NCBI RefSeq assembly: GCF_000934725.1
Contig: NZ_JYNS01000002.1
Location: 124,001-188,000, forward strand
Direction of reading: 5' to 3'
Length of the DNA: 64,000 nucleotides
From: Methyloterricola oryzae
GTDB lineage: Bacteria; Pseudomonadota; Gammaproteobacteria; Methylococcales; Methylococcaceae
The notes under the pieces were generated by a model that was not told the DNA's origin, made no database searches, and was given only the letters and a program-made list of their open reading frames with translations. The number at the start of each line of letters is the position of its first letter. Position 1 is the stretch's first letter. The translations under genes and the position numbers were made by a program. Below are positions 57,177 through 64,000 of the stretch, in pieces.

Positions 57177-60100
57177 TTAGGTACGGGCATTCATGGTGAT
57201 GCTCGCCGAGTTGTTTGCCGCATTGGGATCGTTGGATCCGGTTGCCGCGCTGCCCGTGTTGGGGATGGTGCCGCTGCCCACGAGTGGCGTAACGGTAATC
57301 CGCACGGTGGGGGCCTGACCGCTGTTCAGATTACCCAGGTTGCAGTTCACAGTGCCGCCATTGCTGTTGATGGGCGCGGTGCAGGTGCCAACGCTCGGAG
57401 CGACCGAGACAATTCGCAGACTGCTCGGCAGCGTATCCGTGAACGTCGTGGTCTGTGAAACACCCGGTCCTGCGTTGCGCACCGTGAAGGTATAGGTGAA
57501 GTTCCTGTTCAGTCGCGCCTCGCGCTTACCAGTACTCTCGGTCACGCTCACAGCCAGATCTGCCGTGGGCAACGTGGTCACCGGGGGGTTGACCCTGACG
57601 GTGAAGGACCCCGTTGTGACGTTGCCGGACAGATCAGAAGCCGAGCAACTGACCAGCGTATCGCCGACCGGGAACAGGTTGCCGGATGCCGGCTTGCAGC
57701 TCACCGGGACTGAACCGTCTACCGCATCCGTGGCGCTCGCAACGTAGTTGACTACTGCACCGCTGGCATCTGCAGCCGTGGCCGTTACTGGACCAGCGGG
57801 GAGACTCAGGACCGGAGCAACCTGGTCGGTGACAGGCCCCGTCAGCAAGCTGACCGTGACCGGGAACGACTTGCTGGCGCTGTTGCCGTGAGCGTCGGTC
57901 GCGGTGCAGGCGACGGTCGTGGTGCCGATCGGGAACACCGAACCGGAGGCTGGCGAACAGGAAGGCGTTACCGCGCCGTCCACCAAGTCGCTGGCCGACA
58001 CCACATAGCTGACCGCCGTTCCGGCCCCGTCCGTGGTGGAGGCAGAAGCGCCCGTCGGGACCGTCAGCGTCGGTGCCGTCGTATCAGCCACAGTGACGAC
58101 GAAGCTGCCCGTTGCCGTGTTACCGGCCACGTCGGCCCCGCTGCAGTTGACTGTGGTGTTGCCGAATGGCATCACCGTGTTCGAGGCAGGCGAGCAGGTC
58201 GCAGATTGCGTCGCGGGACCGGACGTCGCGTCGGACATGGTGCGCGGGTAGATCACCATAGCCCCCGTCGAGCGGTCGGCCTCGACCACCAGGGTGGTCG
58301 CAGAGATGCCCAGGTTCGGCGGGGTGGCGTCAACTTTCACGCTCTGAGGCGAGTTGGTCGTGCCGCCGGCGCTGGTGGCTGAGCAGGACACCAGCTGATT
58401 GGCGCCATCGCCACTCAGGGTGGTCGTCGTATCGCAAGCCGGGGACTTCGTAGTGATGGTGGACTGCGCGTCGCTGACGGCGAAGCTCACCGTCGTCGGT
58501 CCCTTGAACCAGCCCGCATTCCCGGCGGGGCCGGTGATGGTGGGTGTAACCACTGGGGCAGAAGGGTCGCGCACCGTGACGGTGAAGCTGGCCGGGGCGG
58601 CGGCATTGCCTGCCAGGTCCTTGGCGTTACAGGTCACGGTGTTGGCGCCCAGCTTGAAGCTGCTGCCGGAGGTCGGCGAGCAGCTCACGCTGGCGGTATC
58701 GACTCCGGAGAGCACGTCGGTGGCGGTCGGGGTGACATAGGTGACCGTGGCCGCTTCGAAGGTCGTCGTGATATCGGCGGCCACGGGCGCCGCGGCGGCG
58801 AACGTGGGTGCGGTCGCATCCACCTTGATGGAGGTGGTAATGGCCGGGTTTACGCTGCCGCCCGCGCTGGTGGCGGTGCAGGACTGCACGGCCGTGGCGC
58901 TGCTGTCCGCGGTCACCTGGAATGGCGCGCAACCGACGCGGCTGGTGATGGCGGATTCCGCATCCGAAACACTCCAGCTCAGATCAAGCGGCAGCTTGGA
59001 GTACCAGCCCAGGGTATTGGGCAGGACCTCCGCGCCACCGTTGGACCAGACCGGCTTGATGACCGGCGGCGTGCTGTCAGCGTTGATGGTCACGAGCTGG
59101 CTGCAATTGCTGGCATTGCCAGCGCCATCGGTCGCGGTCCAGACGACGGTGGTGGTCCCGTTGGGGAAAGTCGCCGGACGGTTGCTGGTGATGACCGGCG
59201 CCGGGTCCAGATTATCGGTCGCCGTTGCCGTGCCGATCGAGGCCGGCTGGGGCCCGGTGGTCGTAACGGTGCCAGGACACGTAATGACCGGAGCGATCTT
59301 GTCGGGCTCCAGCAGCACGGCGTGCTTTTCTTTGCCGATGCTGGCGATGCCTGCGATCAGGCCGCTGTCGCTGATGCCATCCGCTTGTGTCAGCAGATAT
59401 CCGCTGTTGGGCAGGACCAGAGTGTTCAAGTCCACCGGTGCCTTGCCAGCGGTCCAAAGGGCCGCGCGGCGGTTTTGCTGGACTCCGCCCCCGGTGGCAT
59501 AGCCCACGGCATCGCCGGTGGTATTGATGCCCAGCGCGGCGGCCTGGCCGCTGGTTTGCAACAACCCGAGATCTTTCGCCAGGTTCGATCCGGCCGGCCA
59601 GATCACCGCGCGTTGGGCGCCGTTGGCATCGGTCGAATAGCCGGCGACGGTTCCGCTTTCGTTAATGCGCAAACCTTCGGCGTAGGCGCCGCCACTCAGC
59701 GGGGCCAGGTCTTGCATGCTGCCGTTTTGCCAGCGGAAGGCATGGAAGCCCGCCGCGCCGGCAAGTTCGGCGTAGCCGGTTACTTGCGAGGCCGAATTGA
59801 CGTCGTTGCCCTGGCTGCTGGTGCCACCCAGGGTGCCGAGGTCCACCAGGCTGCCGGCGCGGGTCAGAAACGCATGTTCCGCAACATCGCCGGTGGTCTG
59901 TGCGCTGCCGGTTATCTCGCCGGTCTCGTTGATGCCATAGGCGCGGCTGCTGCCGCCACCCAGGGTGCCCAAATCCTGCACCGTGCCCTGGGAAACGCGT
60001 GTCGCTCGGGTTTGGGCATCGCCGGCCAGCATGGCGAGCCCGGCTTGCTGGCCGGCGGAGTTAATGTCAAAGGCAGCGGAATGGGTGCCACCCAAGCCCC

Positions 60101-60356
60101 CGGCATCGAACAGGCTGTCTGGATTGATCTGGCCCAGCGCCGCACGAATGGCGATATTCAGTTTGCTCGGGCTGGCGGAAATTCCGGAGACCTGGCCAGC
60201 GTCGTTGACGCTGAAGCCCTGGCTGTAGGTTCCGCTCAGCGTGCCGAGGTCGTGGATGATGTATTGGGGCGCAGCCGTGGCGGAGCCGTTGAATAGCCCG
60301 AAGGCTAGGGGCGCCGTCGCAAGCAGCGCCCGTTTGGTATTTTTCATGTGTTTCAT
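57177..60356 (-). CDS. Secreted HAF-repeat protein with multiple HYR domains and DUF11 (longer paralogue)
   Basis: 1059 aa. Signal peptide (MKHMKNTKRALLATAPLAFG, cleavage near ATAA). About seven HAF repeats (about 32-350), an HYR domain (ITCPGTVTTTGPQPASIG ... DNLDPAPVITS), and a run of Ig-like/HYR modules each ending in VTC-type Cys segments (about 440-930). The C-terminal domain is DUF11 (TYTFTVRNAGPGVSQTTTF; about 945-1059). Extracellular or surface-exposed. Many 'DAxGNxA' and 'TFPxGTTxVxxTATD' HYR signatures are visible. No anchor recognised at the C terminus. Confidence 0.85.
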   Translation of the reverse strand: MKHMKNTKRALLATAPLAFGLFNGSATAAPQYIIHDLGTLSGTYSQGFSVNDAGQVSGISASPSKLNIAIRAALGQINPDSLFDAGGLGGTHSAAFDINSAGQQAGLAMLAGDAQTRATRVSQGTVQDLGTLGGGSSRAYGINETGEITGSAQTTGDVAEHAFLTRAGSLVDLGTLGGTSSQGNDVNSASQVTGYAELAGAAGFHAFRWQNGSMQDLAPLSGGAYAEGLRINESGTVAGYSTDANGAQRAVIWPAGSNLAKDLGLLQTSGQAAALGINTTGDAVGYATGGGVQQNRRAALWTAGKAPVDLNTLVLPNSGYLLTQADGISDSGLIAGIASIGKEKHAVLLEPDKIAPVITCPGTVTTTGPQPASIGTATATDNLDPAPVITSNRPATFPNGTTTVVWTATDGAGNASNCSQLVTINADSTPPVIKPVWSNGGAEVLPNTLGWYSKLPLDLSWSVSDAESAITSRVGCAPFQVTADSSATAVQSCTATSAGGSVNPAITTSIKVDATAPTFAAAAPVAADITTTFEAATVTYVTPTATDVLSGVDTASVSCSPTSGSSFKLGANTVTCNAKDLAGNAAAPASFTVTVRDPSAPVVTPTITGPAGNAGWFKGPTTVSFAVSDAQSTITTKSPACDTTTTLSGDGANQLVSCSATSAGGTTNSPQSVKVDATPPNLGISATTLVVEADRSTGAMVIYPRTMSDATSGPATQSATCSPASNTVMPFGNTTVNCSGADVAGNTATGSFVVTVADTTAPTLTVPTGASASTTDGAGTAVSYVVSASDLVDGAVTPSCSPASGSVFPIGTTTVACTATDAHGNSASKSFPVTVSLLTGPVTDQVAPVLSLPAGPVTATAADASGAVVNYVASATDAVDGSVPVSCKPASGNLFPVGDTLVSCSASDLSGNVTTGSFTVRVNPPVTTLPTADLAVSVTESTGKREARLNRNFTYTFTVRNAGPGVSQTTTFTDTLPSSLRIVSVAPSVGTCTAPINSNGGTVNCNLGNLNSGQAPTVRITVTPLVGSGTIPNTGSAATGSNDPNAANNSASITMNART

Positions 60357-60383
60357 AGCGGCAGTCTCAATCGGTGGTCTGGC

Positions 60384-61118
60384 TTAAAAGCTGGCCAGGG
60401 GAACTATGGAGTAGTAGTTGGAGATCCATGCCTGATTACTGCCGCCTGGAACGATGGTCATCTCCGTAAATCCGTGCGGGTCCTCGATTCCGATAAATAA
60501 TGCCGCCGCCGGCGTGGCGACCGGTGTCGGTATGGTGAGCGTCTGCCGGTTGACGATGATCTGGAAGCTGCCCAGGTTCGAGCTGTCCATGGCTTTCGGG
60601 TCGATCAGCATGCCGAATTGGGCAATGCGCCGGTCGAAGCGGAACTGTGTGATTTCTCCAGGCGCCGGCAGGTTGAGGCCCGGGGAGAAGAAGTTGACGC
60701 CCTCGGTGATGCCAATGGAGCGAGAAATAGTTGCCAGCTTGAATTTGGGGTCGCCAATGGCGTCGGCAACCAGATTTTCCGGGCTCGGCAGGACCGAGTC
60801 GAAATTGTGGGTATAGAGTTCGCTGCCGAAACGGATGGCGCCGTTGCCGCAGTTCATGTTGTTCACGTTCAAGTCACCGGCCACGACGCAGGCGGTAAGG
60901 CCAGCGGGTGCGATGGCTGTGCTCAGTGCGGCCGTGACGCTGGCGGTGGTTTGGCCGCCGGAGAACTTGGACGGGTCGATGGTGAATAAGGCGTAGGTGG
61001 TCTTCGTGGTGCGCAGCTCGGCGGTACTGGTTAGTACCCTGGGCTGCCCCATGGCAGGGTTGAAGCCTACACTCCCAAGCGCTAGCAGGGCGAAAATCAA
61101 GGAAGTTTTGCGGTTCAT
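60384..61118 (-). CDS. Exported protein of unknown function
   Basis: 244 aa from ATG 61118. Signal peptide MNRKTSLIFALLALGSVGF, cleavage near AMGQ. The rest is beta-rich; the C-terminal half (LGSFQIIVNRQTLTI ... AALFIGIEDPHGFTEMTIVPGG) resembles the beta-sandwich core found in many secreted PEP-CTERM-type proteins, but no PEP-CTERM tail is present. Two Cys (in ACVVAGDLNVNNMNCGN) could form a disulfide. It lies 27 bases upstream of the longer HAF gene on the same strand, so co-export or a partner role is possible. Confidence 0.65.
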   Translation of the reverse strand: MNRKTSLIFALLALGSVGFNPAMGQPRVLTSTAELRTTKTTYALFTIDPSKFSGGQTTASVTAALSTAIAPAGLTACVVAGDLNVNNMNCGNGAIRFGSELYTHNFDSVLPSPENLVADAIGDPKFKLATISRSIGITEGVNFFSPGLNLPAPGEITQFRFDRRIAQFGMLIDPKAMDSSNLGSFQIIVNRQTLTIPTPVATPAAALFIGIEDPHGFTEMTIVPGGSNQAWISNYYSIVPLASF

Positions 61119-61256
61119 TTTATATGGCCTCGTCAAGGTCACGACACGCACGTTCCGCCGCGATTCGCCGACCTTGCTATCTGGTGTGTGAAATCGTTGT
61201 TGCCTTCCAGGCCCTCGTCAATATAGCAACGCATGCGGCGTCCAGGCCTGGTCATT

Positions 61257-61282
61257 AAAACCCCGGCGCTTGCGCGCCGGGG
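61257..61282 (-). terminator. Intrinsic terminator of the large Ig-like protein gene
   Basis: CCCCGGCGC (61261-61269) pairs perfectly with GCGCCGGGG (61274-61282) around TTGC. On the minus strand TTTTAAT follows. It lies 33 bases after the stop of the gene at 61316. A TGTGTGAAAT sequence lies nearby at 61185-61194, on the promoter side of the next gene. Confidence 0.8.
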
Positions 61283-61315
61283 GTATTGCCGTGGAACCTT
61301 ACAGCAAGCTCGCGC

Positions 61316-64000
61316 TTACTTTGGAGTGCCGGTCATGGTGACGGTCGGTGCGCCCACCACGGTGTTGGTACCGCTAATGTTATTGGAGGTACCGCATCTC
61401 ACCGTGAACTGGCCATTGCCGGTTGCCGCCGGGGTCAGCAGGGTGTTGCCTTCAATGCTGGCGAAGGAGCTGCCGGCCAGGAGCTGGAGCTGCGGCGTGC
61501 CGTTGGAGGCGGAGCCGGAGCCGATCAGTCTCGGGGTTATAGCGGCGCCATTATTCTGCGTCTGCCAGCACCAGGCGGTCGGGGTCAGGGTCACCGGGTT
61601 GCCGTTGCCGGCGGTCGGGGTCTGGGTGCCGAACCAGGCCGCATTGGTGATGTTGAAGCGCACATCCCAACGCTGTGTGCCCACCGCGAACTTGGCCGAA
61701 GACGAGCTCACCGTTTCCGCCGACGGCTCCAGTACCACCGAGACGGTGATGGGTGCGCTGGCCACCGAAAGCTGGCCGTTGGTAGCCTTGGCCTTCACCG
61801 TGTAGGTGAAGCTGTCGGTACGCAGTACGTTGCTGCCGGTGGTGGCCTGATAGCTGATGCTGCCGTCGGCATTGACGCTGGCCGTGCCGCGGGTGCCGTT
61901 GGTCGCAATGGCTACCGTGGTCGGATCCAGGGTGGTTCCACCCGGCGCCGCGTCGTTCAGCAGCACCCGCGCCACATAGGTATTGCGGGTAGCCGCGCTG
62001 GACAGTACGCCGAAGTTGTCAGGACTACCGGTGGGCGCCTTCGGCGCGTAGGTGATCGCCAGCGAGGCATTGGCCTGGAAGGACGCATCGTTGGCATTGT
62101 CATAGGCGGTGAACTGGAAGCTGTCCGCCAACTCTGCTGCCGGTGCGCTGTAGGTCAGAACACCCGCGGCATAGGTCACGGTGCCGCCCAGAGAAGGCGG
62201 AACCAGGATGTCCACCGTGTCGCCCGCCACGACCGTGATGGGGAAGGTTTGAGTCGATATGCCCGCCACGTTGAAGGTGATGGTGCTGCTGCGGCCTTCG
62301 CCTGCTGCGTTGGAGATGCGGTAGGTAAAGCTGTCGTTGATCAGATCCGACGGGGTGTAGATGACCTTGCCGGTGAGAGCGCCTGCAACGATCTCCGGCG
62401 CCAGGGTGCCGGACAGGGGCTGGCGGGTGATCACCGGACGCAGGCCGGCTGCCAGGCCCAGGTCCAGGGTCTTGGGAACTGCGGTATCGGCCGTCACGTT
62501 CACATCAAGCGCCGCCGGGGTCACCAGGTTGTCCTTGGCGCCATCGAGGCTGACTAGGGACTCGGTATGCTTGCCGCCGGAGTTGCTGGCGACCGTCACC
62601 GTTTCCGCGACTTCCGTCAACGCGCCGCCAGCCTCGGGGAGGAAGCCCACGAATACCAGGTCGTTGGTGGCTTTGTTGAAGGTGGTGGGGCAGCCGTCGG
62701 TGGCGATATCGGCCTGCTTGCCCATAGAACCGCTCACCGGACCGCTGGCGGCCGTCAGGCTCGGGGAGGTCGGAGCACCCGCGCCGGGCAGCGCGAGGCT
62801 GGCATCCGAGAACTGGTCGCTGCTGTGGGCGGCGACGCAGATCATGTTGTTGGTCGGGTTGAACACCGCGCTGGTGATGGTGATGGCGTCGGTCACCGGG
62901 GCGGTGACGCTCACATTGGGATTGCTGGTGATGTTGCTCACCGTCACGGTCTTCGGAGCGGCGCCGACATTATCCACATGGGCGTGGAACGTGCCTTGCT
63001 TGACGGGCGGGGCGCCGGCAGCCAGTTCCTCGGTCATCTTCACGCCGGGGAAGTTGGCGGACGACAGGACCAGGGTGTTGCCCGCGCTGCTGTGGGCCCA
63101 TACATCCAGGGAGGTGGTGCCGTTGGGCTGGCGGGTGAGCTGGGCGTTGTCGATCGCGGTCTGGGTGGCGATGGGCGCGGTGTAGACCTGGCCCAGCAGG
63201 AAGCCGGTGGTCTGCTTGTAGATATTGGCAGGCAGACCCAGGCCGGCGCCGCCGATGTCGCAACCCGCGGGAGCGTAGACCTTGACGTAGTTCTGGTGTT
63301 CGAATAAGGACTCGTTGAGGCCGTTGAACTCTGTACCGCCGTCAGCGGCCGTGCCGTATGTGGCGGTACCTTCGACCGCGCCGTTGGGCGAACCGTCATT
63401 CAGGTAGACCGGGATATTGGTGATGCTGCCGTCCGGCGCGCGCTTGAACTCGATGCGGGTACTGCCGGTGAAGCTGTGGTCCACGTTGGGATCGCCGATG
63501 AACTGCTCGGTGCCCACCGCCAGGGCCGGGTCGGTGGTCGGTAACGCGGCCTCCGGGTTGGCGCCTGCAGGATCCTTCCAGCGCAGGAATGGTCCAACCT
63601 GGCCGTTCAGTACGCCTTCGAAATCACCGATGGCGCCCAGCGGGGTATCCAGGGTTGCGAACAGGGCGCGACGGCCCTCGGGCACGTCGGTGAAGACCTC
63701 ATCGCCATAGGGATGGACGATGCGGTATTCACCGGAGCCGGCAACGCCATCCTGCACGCTGCAAGCCGCCCCGTCAGGGCTGGTCACATGCATGGTGAAG
63801 CGGGTGCGGGCGAAGACCAGTTCCTGACCCAAGCGTGCTGCACCCACCGGATTGGGGGTGCCGTAGGCCATTTCCAGCGCAGTGATGTAGCGCAGGTCAA
63901 TGCCGCCCTGCTGCACGAAGGCATTCAGGTTCATATAGAAGGCTTCGTCACCGATGTTGCCGGCGAAGGACGGCGGAACCGGAGAGGGCGTGATGGGGAA
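61316..64000 (-). CDS. Large secreted Ig-like repeat protein, 5' end beyond the window
   Basis: At least 894 codons; the frame stays open to base 64000 with no start codon required inside the window, so the N terminus and any signal peptide are missing. An N-terminal globular region (about the first 270 visible residues; Cys pair AACSVQDG ... PAGCDIGG) is followed by beta-sandwich repeats. At least three resemble bacterial cadherin/Big-type modules (DSFTYRISNAAGEG, DSFQFTAYDNAND, DSFTYTVKAKATNGQL). The C-terminal part has a WCWQTQNNG motif. Likely extracellular and possibly adhesive; no catalytic motif was recognised. Confidence 0.8.
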   Translation of the reverse strand, partial: FPITPSPVPPSFAGNIGDEAFYMNLNAFVQQGGIDLRYITALEMAYGTPNPVGAARLGQELVFARTRFTMHVTSPDGAACSVQDGVAGSGEYRIVHPYGDEVFTDVPEGRRALFATLDTPLGAIGDFEGVLNGQVGPFLRWKDPAGANPEAALPTTDPALAVGTEQFIGDPNVDHSFTGSTRIEFKRAPDGSITNIPVYLNDGSPNGAVEGTATYGTAADGGTEFNGLNESLFEHQNYVKVYAPAGCDIGGAGLGLPANIYKQTTGFLLGQVYTAPIATQTAIDNAQLTRQPNGTTSLDVWAHSSAGNTLVLSSANFPGVKMTEELAAGAPPVKQGTFHAHVDNVGAAPKTVTVSNITSNPNVSVTAPVTDAITITSAVFNPTNNMICVAAHSSDQFSDASLALPGAGAPTSPSLTAASGPVSGSMGKQADIATDGCPTTFNKATNDLVFVGFLPEAGGALTEVAETVTVASNSGGKHTESLVSLDGAKDNLVTPAALDVNVTADTAVPKTLDLGLAAGLRPVITRQPLSGTLAPEIVAGALTGKVIYTPSDLINDSFTYRISNAAGEGRSSTITFNVAGISTQTFPITVVAGDTVDILVPPSLGGTVTYAAGVLTYSAPAAELADSFQFTAYDNANDASFQANASLAITYAPKAPTGSPDNFGVLSSAATRNTYVARVLLNDAAPGGTTLDPTTVAIATNGTRGTASVNADGSISYQATTGSNVLRTDSFTYTVKAKATNGQLSVASAPITVSVVLEPSAETVSSSSAKFAVGTQRWDVRFNITNAAWFGTQTPTAGNGNPVTLTPTAWCWQTQNNGAAITPRLIGSGSASNGTPQLQLLAGSSFASIEGNTLLTPAATGNGQFTVRCGTSNNISGTNTVVGAPTVTMTGTPK

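Overview
The window is about 60% G+C and looks like a gammaproteobacterial chromosome. The set efp/epmA/epmB, B12-dependent metH, a NarK/NrtA nitrate assimilation locus and FecI/FecR/TonB iron signalling all point there. A very eukaryote-like DHCR24 sterol C-24 reductase and a sterol desaturase family protein suggest a sterol-making lineage such as the Methylococcales (type I methanotrophs). That family-level placement is inference; no methane or methanol oxidation gene is present.

Layout. 1-1937: start of a nitrate assimilation operon (minus strand) with a sigma54 promoter, an ANTAR-type two-hairpin antitermination leader, an NrtA/NasS-like binding protein and the 5' end of narK. 2440-3741: a degenerate TauD/clavaminate-synthase-like protein facing a small unknown gene. 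3895-10107: a five-gene minus-strand operon encoding TolC, MacA-like and MacB-like ATPase and permease proteins, and DHCR24. 10338-12423: ArnT-like glycosyltransferase and an SMR (Gdx/SugE) transporter. 12536-30409: housekeeping genes (metH, a glutaredoxin-like gene and fumC; a TorF porin; epmA/efp/epmB; an unknown membrane protein; tilS, accA, a dienelactone hydrolase, trpS, DUF1992, msrQ) and a sterol desaturase family gene.

30465-54830 is a 24-kb iron-uptake region. It starts with a tonB beside the wreck of a TonB-dependent receptor. Three cell-surface-signalling modules follow: sigma1-FecR1-receptor1; sigma2-FecR2 with only a truncated receptor remnant plus a PepSY membrane protein; and sigma3-FecR3-receptor2-PepSY. 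The third runs on into a small unknown gene, tonB2, exbB, exbD, an RND efflux tripartite pump and a DUF808 protein. Together these would sense and import ferric chelates, possibly reduce them at the inner membrane, and export something, perhaps the emptied chelator. No siderophore biosynthesis genes are present.

54874-55115 is a cluster of REP-like palindromes. 55127-64000 (minus strand) holds four secreted proteins: two HAF-HYR-DUF11 paralogues, a small exported protein, and a large Ig-like repeat protein cut off by the window end.

No tRNA, rRNA, CRISPR array, intact IS element or prophage was seen. Functional calls rest on motif reading alone; no database search was possible.
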